Below are positions 1 through 11,149 of a stretch of DNA of 64,000 nt, piece by piece. Position 1 is the stretch's first letter, and each line of letters starts with the position of its first letter. The notes beneath the pieces were generated by a model. That model had not been told where the DNA came from, did no database searches, and worked only from the letters and a program-made list of their open reading frames with translations. The position numbers were made by a program, and so were the translations under genes. This DNA comes from Favolaschia claudopus (Eukaryota; Basidiomycota; Agaricomycetes; Agaricales; Mycenaceae): NCBI GenBank assembly GCA_037176885.1, contig JAWWNJ010000077.1:1178001-1242000 (forward strand), in the 5' to 3' direction.

Positions 1-636
1 GGGGACGACTATGGGATACCTCAATTTGGCCCGGACCTACACACGCCCCCGCTCCAGCCTCTGACGGAACACGTTCCTCTCCCCAGGGTGGCATCGCGGC
101 CACCGGGCTTGCGCGAAGTCCCGATGGAAAGCACGCCGCCGGATTCGCCTCAACGTTTACTTCGCGGCAGAGCCGGCGCCGCTCTGAATGTGCCCTCAAA
201 CCAGTTCATGCGTAATAGCACAGACGAGAGGATTTACGGACCTGCGGCTAGGACGCCTGCTCGCGAGCCGACTGTGATTGTGGACGCGGACGCGGACGCA
301 CCCCAAGGTGGTGGACATGGGCAGAAGCGGACACGGCAGGAGATGATAGACGGAAGCAGCCCGCTGACGAGTTTGGCGAGTTTGAGCTCCCTGCCGCCGC
401 CGAAGAAGAAGACGAATAAGGGCGGTGGGAGGGCGACGAAGAGGGCGACGAATGGCGCTGCTGGCGCGAAAGGCAAAGCCAAAGCTGATGCCCCAGCAGC
501 AACTCCACGTCCCCGGAAGGGCAGGACGACGAAGAAGCAGCAGCAGGAAGAGGCGGAAGAGGGACAGGCGCCGGCGCCGGCGCCAGCGCCAGCGTTGCGA
601 AGGTCCACTCGCCCGGCGCGACAGGCCAAGCGATGA
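1..636 (+). CDS. C-terminal part of a basic low-complexity, probably nuclear protein (5' end outside window)
   Basis: The reading frame is open from base 1 to the TGA at 634-636, about 211 residues, so the start lies outside the window. A GTG at 88 is only an internal valine. The first ~70 residues are proline-rich. A central stretch has acidic DADADA residues and S/L-rich segments. The last 80 residues are strongly basic with K/R clusters (PPKKKTNKGGG, RPRKGRTTKK), an (AP)n run, and end in RRSTRPARQAKR. Such tails are common in fungal chromatin or DNA-binding proteins and would act as nuclear localisation signals, but no catalytic domain is visible and I do not recognise the family. The coding reading rests on the long open frame and the biased composition; the antisense frames are shadows. 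Confidence 0.6.
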   Translation, partial: GDDYGIPQFGPDLHTPPLQPLTEHVPLPRVASRPPGLREVPMESTPPDSPQRLLRGRAGAALNVPSNQFMRNSTDERIYGPAARTPAREPTVIVDADADAPQGGGHGQKRTRQEMIDGSSPLTSLASLSSLPPPKKKTNKGGGRATKRATNGAAGAKGKAKADAPAATPRPRKGRTTKKQQQEEAEEGQAPAPAPAPALRRSTRPARQAKR

Positions 637-3600
637 ACTAGGCGGCATTGATTTGAATTTATCGGCACATCTCTATCTTGGGACACGAATTCGGCTGGAG
701 GGACTCCCAACATTGTATAGTATAGTATCATCTCCATCTCATTTATCTTTTCTCTCTTCGCTGTCATCTCCTCCATCTGCTCCATCTTTCTTGCTTGCAT
801 TTGACCTAATCGTACCATCAGAATCACTACGTAGACAACTACACACTACCACTAGCAAATCCACCTGTAGCATATAACCGACAATATATTGCCGTTACGT
901 TTAACAACCTTGCAGCACTCCGTCGGGCTAGCGGTTCCTGCACTCCAAGGTTTACTTACATGTGGTTTTGTAATCCGACGCCAACTCCTGTAACCTTTTC
1001 AGGAAACTCACTGCACGCCGCAATTCGATGGGAGTCGCATCTCATCGGGAGGCCGGGACGTCAGCACAGTCTGAGTCGGCCAAAGCGCCGACTTGACCCT
1101 GCACTAAGCAGATCTCTCAGCTAATTTCGACTGCCCTGGTCAGCCCCACGCATGCGCCAAGCCCACTTTTTTTGGTTCCGCGGAAACAAATAATACATCG
1201 CATCAGAAGCCCAACGATTTTCAGAAGTTACCGGACAGGACCCAAATAGCCTTCCAAGATCGATAGTATGTTTTAGACTCGCCGCGGCAAGCCGGAGCTT
1301 GCGATTGTGCGTCTAACATTTATCTTTGCAGACTCGTGGCTCGCTGGGGTACTATTATACTTATCTTGACCTTGAAGTCATGCTGAGTTGGGAAGCTTGA
1401 AACAAGTTGAAGGCCGAGTGCTTACCGGGATCTATACACCAGGATGAGGTTTATTGCGGAGATTCATGTGCCTTTTTCCTTCTAAGTTGTGGTAAGATCG
1501 CTCGGATTCCTTATCTTCGTCTCCCGCAACTGGTTATTCAAGGTCCGCGACGCCTTCGAAATGTGGACGCCAGTGATCGCTTCTTCCGTTGAGACTCGCT
1601 AAAAGAATAAGACCCAATGGCAGTATCTACGGCAGCCTCATTTTTTGCAGGATGTCTATCTAGCAGAACAAGTCTCTGTCCACCTGGCAAAATTCCCTGT
1701 ATTGAGCGATCTACCTCGGTTATCCCTGATTTCGATCATCTTTCAAGCCTTCAGTGTCCTACCCGGACTTCCGTTCTTCTTTCAATTTGGGCAACTCAGG
1801 ATCGAGACAGCAGATCAGGGTTCGACGATCGCGAGTCATTTGTTTGATTGCTGGACCCTGTAAGTTCATTTGATTTTCATGCTTCGACGATAAATTTTCT
1901 GGCCTTGATTCAATATTAAGGCAGTTTCAGGCAATCTCCCTTTCATCTCGGGGGTCGGGCCTTCGTGCGCGTCGCGCACTGCTTCAGGACTCGGTTAACC
2001 GGCGTCAGGCTCCGACCACGCTTGTTTTTGTGTCGCGCCTGTCCGGTTTTTTCTGATGCACGATCGACCTGCATAAAAAAAGTAATCGATCGTATCGATT
2101 GGTATGGAGGAATGATGGACCAGAAGATAGTTCGGTTTCTCATGCGCATGGCAATATTATTGGCTAGATATCGGTAAATCCAACATCAGCAGTGCGGGTG
2201 TGCACATGTGCGTCTGTATTTTGGAGCTCTTGGACAACAGCAGTTGCTCACCTGAACTTAATGTCCATTAGCCGCCTGACCGACTATGCTGGAGTGGAGA
2301 GTGGTGTCGTTGACCCGGGCGCTCGCCTGAACATCGGCTGCGCGATAAAAGTGGAGTGAGAAGTGAGAGACAATTGCGTTGAGCCGGGAAGAAATTAGAT
2401 GATTGATAGCAGGTAGAAGGAACGAAACTCTGTTTCGCATTCCCGGTAGGTAGACGAATGTGGGGGCTCCCGTTGATATCGCATTTAACCGCTGGCGTTG
2501 ATTTCTAGATTCGTTATTATCGGCCAACCTGCGATCGCGGGTGCACTTGCGTAACAATGGTGTTTCGCAAATTAGATCGTGGCAGCCGCTCCATCATATG
2601 GAGGGTATGTCGGGGACAAGAAGAGCGACAGAGACCTGATTGTCGACAGCAGCCAAAGGGGTCTATGACGGTTATTATCGTCATTTATTTCAACTTCGCA
2701 GCGCAACTCTCAAGGTTCAGATCGGAGATGTAAGGCTGTAGAATGTTGTCTGTGTTCGGAAGGTGAGGGGACCGGCCTGTGACTCACGCACATGATCTGA
2801 TGCATCGGTGCCCATGGGTTGCCCATAGGTCGGAACCTAGAACGGAGAGTCTACCAGTACGTGGATGACGCGCCGGCCCTCCGAACACTCCCAACAAGAT
2901 AGCCGCGTTGATCCCTCTCCCATTTGCTGGCGCTGTTCACGAGGATGTAGCAATTTCTGTGGATTGAAGAGCTTGCCAATCTTTGCTGAAATTACCTTTG
3001 TCCGAGTTTCAGATTGCATTCGTATAATCTCTGTCCCTCCTCCTGCCCCGCCTCCGCCTCGCCTCCGTGTCCTCCACCTCTAAAACCCGGTCATAGATCC
3101 GCAGCATATCGAGGTGTGACTCATGGGCATTGTAGGCACCTATGGGTACCCACGGCGGCTATTGACGGCGTCGGTTCCGCTTGCAGTTGAGATGAATGCC
3201 CTCCGCTGTCAAAAAGTTGGTAGCTGCACCCATGCCTCGAAATCCTTGTCTTGATGCAGGAAACCTGACAGCTGAAAGTTCGTTTGTCTTCAAAACCTGA
3301 AGTCGCACGATAAAAAGCTCCGTTTTCATCCCAACATGCCTCGTTTCCACGCACTTAAGCTTGGGACTTAATATAAACGACGAATTTAACTGTCATAGGG
3401 GTCGGGTGAGCTCCCGTATTTTCGGTAATCAATGTAGCAAAAGAAGGTGCAGAGGACGAACATAAGATGAATTTTCGGTGTACCTTGGTGCAAGACGATC
3501 GAACCATTGACAATCACTGAATCCATGGCGAGTAAGCGTGCAGCAGAAACAGGGGCGGTTTAGGCCCCCCAGGATAATCTTCATCCAAGAAGCAGAATCG

Positions 3601-6600
3601 GATATCAAGCGTAACGATCGGCGTGAAGGCGTTCTAGAGTCAAGAGTAGCTTGGTTCCTCAGTTTGAGGTAAATTAGCCAGCTTTGTTGATCACCATAGA
3701 AGAGTAGTATATCGTGACCAGGATGATAAATCCCCCACAGTCCACGAGCATTGGTTCGAGACGAAGAAAAAAAATGAATAAAGTTGTCATTGATCCAATT
3801 TAATCGGGAAGTGGCCTTGAGCAGGTGGTAATAAAGGGTCGGATCTTGGAAGATATCGGGCTTTCACCCTTCCTCGTGGAGTCGCTTTGACCTTCGACTT
3901 GACCCTCTGTGGCGACTTGTGGGTTGACTTGTCACTTGTGGCTTGCTTGTGGCGAGTCGGTCACTCGGAGGCTCGGACAAACTCGGATGAATGAATCGGT
4001 GATTGCCGCTACCGGGAATCTTCTTACCCGGTCCGGAGAATTTGATGATCAGTTTGAAATCTCTCGCAAGTCGCAACGTTCGATCCCTGGTCAGCCCTGG
4101 TCTGTCTCAAACTCTACGGTGTCTCTCGATAGGGCAGCATCTACTGCCGTTGGAAGGGTAGTCAGGTCTCCGCACAGAGTAAATCGATCTTATTCAGACA
4201 ATCTCCCTGATTTAATCTCTCTTGAAGCAGCTTTTAACTTTCCAGTCACTGATGCATGGCAATATTTTGGCAATATTCACTTTCTTCGACACTTGTGCTC
4301 AAGTTGGAAGCTGCATCATCTCCCAAATCTCTCTGATTCGTCGAAATATCTCGTCTAAAGCCCCGCTGTCGCTCTGCACTCGGTTTCATACTCTCCTTCA
4401 ACTTCAAGTTCTGCTGCCAATAGCTGCGACTTTTACTAGTACATGCCACCTCCGAGTGTTGATTAGTTCTCAAGGCTTCGCCCGACGCGACCACAACCTG
4501 ATGCATTAGCTTTTCTCAGTTTTGAAACCGCTTATGCCTCCAAAGTCCGATTTATTTATTTTGGACTCAGTATCTGTGCTCGGTGCAATCCCGCTCACAT
4601 CAAATTTCTCCCACGTCCAAATCCTCGAAGTCGCAATCTCACGGAATCCCCCGCCGGCGAAAGGACGATGCTGGCGCCTACAACTGTACAGCAACGATCT
4701 GCACTTTCTACGTAGATCTCTGGTTCTGTCTTTTCTCCTGAGCTTACTAGCATGCGCGTCATCTTGTTCGAAGATTGAGTTGCTCAGACATTTCCAAACT
4801 TTTGGACCTGGAGAGATCTTTGATTCCACTGGGCTGGGTTGCCACAACTTCGGCTTCCAAACTACTGGTCTATAGCAAAATATGGATCGCAACTTTCCTC
4901 TGCAACTCCACGGAGTCGGTTTATGTTGTCTGTCCGCGTACTTCTCATTCATGGACAAACCTTGTTCCACGGGACTGCGAGGATCCATTCAAATCTGCTT
5001 CTAGCTGTTCATGTGCTGATTGCAATGCGGACCGTACCTTGTAGGTCCATATGTAGGCTTCTACCCGAAACCATTCCGCTCCCAAATCGGACCAAGTGCA
5101 TTCGAGTCATGGTTGCTGTCTCCCCGGAGTTGTACCACCACTCAACACGAACGAACACTATATGCTGACCTTACCTCTGACCCATTTTGAAAACGGTCTG
5201 GTCGGCAATTCGGGCGAAGTCCATGCTTGCCGCACCGCACATGAATTACACGCCCGACATGGTATGGTTAATTCTCCATCATACTACTTATCACTATCTC
5301 ACGTCAGTTAGTTCAATCTCGAACCACGATGTATCGGATTTCGGGTTGTTTTATTCATCTATTTGCTCCGAACTTGTTCTCCTTTGTTTTTTGTGAGTCC
5401 ATTCGTGCCGTTTCTTGCTCCTTTCACAATGTAGTAGCGGCACACGACCTCATCGTTTGGCGTAAAGGCATCTCGTAACGCGTTAAAATGTCGCTGAAGA
5501 GCCTGAAGTTCAGAACATTCGCGGAAGAAGCAGGTCACGGTCTTTCGTAAGTCTGACAGATTTTTTAGAGCGGAGCCAAGCCCATCAGCACCGGCGCTGA
5601 TACACAGAGCGGGATGCGGCAGTCTTAGAAATCGTCGGTCTGTCTTAAAGCGAAAGCAATGATCGGATTGCCCGGCGACGGCAAAGAAAGATATTCTCTG
5701 TTACATATGCCGCTCGGGGCCGATGCGGCGAGTGCAACGTCTTGTACTGTTCTCGGTCGTCGCGCAGGATTCACACAATCAATCAGCATCTTTCTCGCTC
5801 ACATTGTCTGTTTTCACATACTAACCATTCTCAGTCTTTTGTAGGACTGCTATAGCTTCATTTTGCGGCTCAGTGAGCCCGCATGGGAGTTCATTCACAG
5901 TATCTACAGGGAAGTGCTTTTGGAAAATTCTTTTGAATGTTGATCGCAAATCAGTTTTCGGACTGCAACATAAAAAGGGTTTGTAAGTCGCGCACTGATT
6001 CCTTACTCGACGGCGTTTATTGCCAATTAGAACAGGTACGTGCAGCGGTTGCCCAGGGTGCTGATTATTCTATGCCTTCGTCGCTTCCATCATGGAGTAC
6101 ACAGGTTTTATTCTCTTTCGATCGCGGGTTTCCAAACATATCTGAATGCGCTTGCCAAGTCGAATCCGAGCTATTTTCACGACATATTCCACCTATCATT
6201 GATCAATCTTTATCGAAGCCTTCGCGTTGTTGATGTACGTATGTTGGCGGTCCATCTCCCGTTCTTCACCGACCGAGTTTGACGGAGTGAAAAATAGGCA
6301 CTCGCTAATGTCGACTAGCCTAAAAAAAATATGATTTGTATGCCAGTTTCTGGCCTACAGCAGGGCGACCTTGCGCTAATTACGGACGCGGATATTCTTG
6401 AGGCCGAACTGATTTTGCTGTAAACTCGAATTCAATGAGAGAAGTACACACTTGGGAACATGGCGGAAGAAATTGATGTAAAATTCTCGGTATGGTTACT
6501 TGCGATTCCGGAGAAGTACACCTCCCTGCTCTAATAGTTGAACTCAGTGCTTAGCCAGGGAGGGGTCAATCAGTGCAGCACATGCTTCCATCAGACAGGA

Positions 6601-7126
6601 TCAAGCAGTGTTGCCGAGAGATCAGCAGGAACAGCACGGCATTACACTGGAACAACAATTTATCACGGCTTCATCGATCACATCAGAAGTTGCGATACCC
6701 ATCAAAAGTGCAAGAGCACAGCTTATTGCTTTTCGGTGACGGCTCTGATAAAGGGGGAGCAAGCTCCCCCAATGAATGGGACAATAAATTGATGACCTAG
6801 GCCTGCCGCCTGGTTCTCTTGAACGTGATGAGAGGTTCGGCAGCATCTATCGTGGACATCATCTTGTTATTTACTTGGTGTTTAGTCATTCCCCTACACG
6901 CGGCCTGGTCGTGAGGAAGCAACACTGCCATTCTACGGCGTTTCGTTCAAACTTCCAAACTTTGCTTCGAAATTTCGGTCAATGAGAGTCGGCATATATA
7001 CTTCTTACCTAGTTCATCAAATTTTTTTGCGTATATACAGCAAATCACTACGACTAGAGAATTTTAACGCAAGCACTAGCAGAACTACTGCGTGGCCGCA
7101 AGAAAGTGAATTTGAACCACTGTGGC

Positions 7127-7148
7127 CGGATCAACATATGTTGATCCG
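7127..7148. repeat. 22-bp perfect palindrome
   Basis: The half-site is CGGATCAACAT followed directly by its reverse complement, centred at 7137/7138, with no spacer. It lies in non-coding sequence. It could be a dimeric protein-binding site or simply a chance hairpin; nothing nearby tells which. Confidence 0.6.
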
Positions 7149-7165
7149 CTGCAGCATGTCGTCAC

Positions 7166-7185
7166 CAACTCAACTCAACTCAACT
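7166..7185. repeat. (CAACT)4 pentanucleotide repeat
   Basis: Four exact tandem copies of CAACT just after the palindrome. A simple-sequence tract with no assigned function. Confidence 0.8.
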
Positions 7186-9387
7186 TTGCTTTCGAGTTGC
7201 TTTCGAGACGCTCATGCGCTCATGGACTGACGGATTCCGGTTGCTGAAACACTGGCGTTCAAGGCTGCAGTGTTATTATCTCCCAAATCTGCTGCCTTTG
7301 CGGTGTTCTTCAATGCCATTTTCCACCTCCAATTCAGTCGCTGTTTCCCATCCGTATGCTGATAGGGTCTAGGTATGACTTGTGCCTTTGAGGTGTCTCT
7401 TCCCAAACTTGCCGGATATGCAGCATGTTCTTGGCCGATTGAGCACCAGAACCTGACGTCTCCAAATCTTTTCTCGAAAACTAGACAAGATGTTTTTATC
7501 TTTGGCCATTCTTGTCTCGCAGCCTCGGAGAATGTCAGGCTGAGAGGACGTAGAAGCGCGCGGGTGCAGCGGTCAAGATCGTGCAAGAAATGCTGCTTTC
7601 CCATATCCGTTTTCGAAACCCTCTTGAGTCCGCACATCCTGCTTTTTGGGAGGTAACTCTATGCAAAAGGGGAAATGACGACTTGCGAATTCAAGAGGGC
7701 GAAGCTTGAATGCATTCCCCAGTGGTGAACACCGTCTCAGCCTGTCTAGCTTTACCTGCTAATAATTTGGGTCTTGCTCAGACTCGAAGTCCTCGGGCGT
7801 GGAATTGTGAAGCACAGGCCTTTGATCTCAATCGGTATGGCCGATAGATGTTTTCGCCCCAATGCGTTCGCAGGATGCATGGATTCATGGCGGTCGTTTC
7901 ATCCGCTTATGTTATGCCGCGTCGGAACACTCGAAGTGAATCGTGTCCTCGAGATAGGAGCGGTCTGCACATACCATCAAGCGCGACGCCGACAGGCGCG
8001 AGAATCTTTGCGGTACGGGTCAAGCGCAAATCCTACTTGGCAAGAACAGTCTGTCTCCCAATGTCCCAGGGAAAGGCATGTTGTCGGAGCGGCCAAGTCG
8101 CTACCGCGCTGCAAGATTGAAGATGTCTCTCGCGCGTACTTTGGTCGTCCAGCAATATTGAAGATCCAATGAAGATCAAAATCACGAAGCTTCCAGTACG
8201 CTTCCGGACCGCCTTGTGGGAAAGGTAAGTGATTAGTTTCTGTGATCAACTGCTCGGGTCAAGTCTCACTGACCTTCCAGTTGGCATTGATTTGAGGGTC
8301 GGCGCAGCGTTTTCCGTTGGTCAAAACGAAAAATATTGTCCGCACTGCAATGCATTTGTCGGGCCTTGCGCTTACAGGCGCTTACCTTCTAAGATCGTCG
8401 CAATAGCCGCGGATAGATCGATCTGGTGGCGCCATATGCGTCCAGCGACGACGCGCAAGAAGCATCACTGGACGTCAGAGCAAACTCGATTGACACAAGA
8501 CCGTCCGTCCCTGCATCCTCGAATCCTCGCTTCAATGTTGGCGTTTTTCGGGGCGCGGGAAAGTTGCGCCATTGTATGCACCGTTCCAGTTGGGATGCTA
8601 GTAGAACGTGATGGCCCCCTTGTCGATGCTGCTGAGCGGTGCCTGAACTCCCGCTTAGTGAGCTTGTGGGTCCGTGCTCGGTGTTCGGCGTTGCGCTTGC
8701 GATATCACCGAGGCAGACTGCTACGTATTGCACCCGGCAAAGATCGTTTACAGGCTCCTGGAGGCTCCAGCTGTGCAGTGAATATGCACTGAATATGCGC
8801 TCGCAGCCTCGGCTCGATTCCCCAGCGGGTCCGGCATTCCACACAAGGTGATAACATAGAGACCGCACCTGCGCCTCGCTGTCGCAGCTCGCACAGAGAG
8901 CGACTTGTACTCTGGGCGCTTCACCCGTCGATTGTCTCGTCTCCCCTCGCCTCCTCATCGGCCACCACGTATTTTCTGTCGCCTCCAAGCTTGATAGTCG
9001 AGAACTTTGCTCTATGGATTACTTGAATAATGGCTGGGCTCGTCTGAATGTTCGTAAAATCGTCACAGTCGGCAAAACTTGACCCAGGTCCCACCGGCGT
9101 CTGATGGCGGCGTAGTCAAGCAGGTCGAAGAAGGGAAGCCTCTGACAGACGCCTAATGGCAGATGTTTCATGTTTGGTTGCTTCCTCCCTGGGAATCAAC
9201 CTGAATCAACGGACGATCATCAAAGTCTCCGTCGCGGCCAAACAATTTGTAAAGCTTTTTTTGACGCCGAAGGCATGGCATCTGTTGCCAGTCACCCAAC
9301 GACGATCGGCGCGGTGCACCTGCGTTTGCCTACGGATAGCAATTGGAACTGCCACGACCCAGTTTCTCTTCGATGCCTCTGGGACGT

Positions 9388-9512
9388 TGTGGTAGGAGAC
9401 GGGGTTCAGGGGTTGTTTGTAGCTGCTTGCCTGTAGCCTTAGCTAGATCATTCCATTCTTGGCTTTCACCGTAGCAGACCAGCAGACCAGCAGAGCGGAG
9501 CGGACCACCCCA
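9388..9512 (+). repeat. 5' LTR (125 bp)
   Basis: Identical to the 3' LTR at 15578-15702. TG...CA ends. It should contain the promoter and transcription start of the element, but I see no clear TATA box in it. It contains an internal short direct repeat (GCAGACCA twice near 9476-9490). Confidence 0.95.
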
Positions 9513-9515
9513 TTT

Positions 9516-9530
9516 TGGTGACGAGAGTAG
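9516..9530 (+). other. Candidate primer binding site of the LTR element
   Basis: Three bases after the 5' LTR comes TGGTGACGAGAGTAG. A PBS normally starts with TGG, complementary to the CCA end of a tRNA, and lies just inside the 5' LTR. I could not assign the tRNA from the sequence. Confidence 0.4.
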
Positions 9531-9815
9531 CATTCGTACCAACCATACAGCAGACTGGCGACGAGACCGAGACCCCGAGACGCTCAAGGACGATTCTTGA
9601 GCCCCAGCAGCGCAGAAAATCCAGCACTCGAAGGACTGCGAATATACGGGACACCACCACCTAGAGAACTATCGCCAACCTTGTCGACAGCCTCCTCAAT
9701 AACTCAGTCCTCTGACGACAATCTCCCCGTCTTTTCTCGTGTGTCCACCCCTGCTAGAATCCCATCCCCACAACAACCACCGAGTCGGCCCATATACACG
9801 TCTACCAAGGCAAGC

Positions 9816-11054
9816 ATGGAGGCTGTACCCATGTTCTCCGGGGACCCAGCGAGCGCGCAAGCCACAAAAATCACACCCAGCACCTTTCTAAAGAAGTTCC
9901 GGTCCCACATGATGGACCTCATTGGCAATGCGACGATGACAGCAGCGGAGAAGGACGCCATGAAACTGGCGGCATTTAGCGATTACCTCGAAGAAGATTC
10001 TCCGGCAGAGAAGTGGTTCGACGCGTTGCAGGCGGGCAACGGGGCGGTAACGACCTGGGCGGCGTTGGAGGCTGCCTTCAAAGCACGCTTCCCTGCTCCT
10101 CAAAAGGCCGTGCGCGACGCGCAAGAGTGGGAGAGAGAGTTATTGGGGATGAAGCTCACATTGGGGGAGTTAGACACAGTCGTCAAGGTGGGAGGCGCCA
10201 ACGTTTACGCGCACATCAATTACGCCGCTCGACTGCTCGAGGTGGCTCACCTCGCAGGAATAGCGGCGACGGCGTCGGGTGTCTGGCAGTCGCGCGACGC
10301 CCTGCCGGACGTGCTGCGGGAGAAGATTCCAGCCACGCAGGCGAGTTGGATAACATATACGGACGCCATCAAAGCCATTGACCGTGTTTACCTTCGCGAG
10401 AGCGTTGCGAAGGCGAGAAAGGCACAGGAAATAGAGCGCACGGTCGCCGATCTCAAACGCGGCCCAACGCCTATGACCCCGGTGAGTAAAATGGCGTCGC
10501 AGATGGCGCGCACAGCAATTGCGACGCCGCGTGCTGCTCCAGTAGCGGCGCCTGTAGCGGGGGCACAGGGCGGTGTCTTCGGAGGCGGCGGCGGACGAGG
10601 CAATTTGTTCACACCTCCCAAGACTTTGAGGCCGGAAGAAAGGGAGCATCTTCAGAAGATCATTGACACAATGCAAGGGGCGCCGCCGGACGACGCGGCG
10701 GGGAGGGCGGTTTACGCGAGGCGCGTCGCAGGATGGGAGAGGATGCATGGCGACAAGGGGCGGGCGGTACGTTACGAGCACACGGGCTACCCTCTCAGCC
10801 CTGGCACACTTCCGCCGCTTTCGGGGGAGTGCTTTGGTTGTGGGAAACGTGCTATACCGTGGCATGGGGGCAAGGATTGTCCGGGACCGAGGATACCACA
10901 TCAAGAATCGACATTCCGAGCGGTATGTGCTAAATACCTACGCAACAACACGACACCCGTCAACGCCGTGCTTGAGGACGAAGACCCGCTTGCCTGGATG
11001 GACGACGAATACGAATATGGCGAGGAGGATTTTGTGGCGGGGCCGTCCGAATAG
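9816..11054 (+). CDS. gag: Gag-like capsid/nucleocapsid protein of the LTR element
   Basis: The first in-frame ATG is at 9816 and gives 412 residues. The frame is open further upstream to 9531 without an ATG, so a non-ATG or upstream start is possible. The N-terminal half is an alpha-helical retrotransposon gag region with the signature of a capsid domain (STFLKKFRSHM ... AFSDYLEEDSPAEKWFDAL ... WAALEAAFKARF). A P/A/G-rich linker follows. Near the C-terminus is a zinc-knuckle-like motif C-F-G-C then H after seven residues and C after four (CX2CX7HX4C), longer between the second C and H than the usual CX2CX4HX4C. The tail is acidic (DDEYEYGEEDF). Gag would form the virus-like particle and bind element RNA. 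Confidence 0.85.
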   Translation: MEAVPMFSGDPASAQATKITPSTFLKKFRSHMMDLIGNATMTAAEKDAMKLAAFSDYLEEDSPAEKWFDALQAGNGAVTTWAALEAAFKARFPAPQKAVRDAQEWERELLGMKLTLGELDTVVKVGGANVYAHINYAARLLEVAHLAGIAATASGVWQSRDALPDVLREKIPATQASWITYTDAIKAIDRVYLRESVAKARKAQEIERTVADLKRGPTPMTPVSKMASQMARTAIATPRAAPVAAPVAGAQGGVFGGGGGRGNLFTPPKTLRPEEREHLQKIIDTMQGAPPDDAAGRAVYARRVAGWERMHGDKGRAVRYEHTGYPLSPGTLPPLSGECFGCGKRAIPWHGGKDCPGPRIPHQESTFRAVCAKYLRNNTTPVNAVLEDEDPLAWMDDEYEYGEEDFVAGPSE

Positions 11055-11149
11055 AGACCCAACGGACGGTCGGGAATGCGGGGTCGGAGGAGCACCCCGG
11101 TAACCCTTCTGTACAGAACACCGATGTTTTATGCAACGAACAACGGGAG

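Larger units (their letters stand above)
637..9387. other. Gene-poor stretch, no supportable gene
   Basis: About 8.75 kb with only short ORFs (up to ~200 residues) on both strands. None shows a recognisable motif, and several overlap each other antisense (for example around 8229-8988). I found no tRNA, rRNA or intact transposon. A 22-bp palindrome and a short pentanucleotide repeat near 7.1 kb are listed separately. The stretch ends at the target site of the LTR retrotransposon. Confidence 0.6.

Noticed and set aside
8229..8988. Overlapping antisense ORFs of 187 and 199 codons
   Set aside because: Neither has a recognisable motif or plausible intron-extended structure. Open frames of this length on both strands are expected by chance in this composition.
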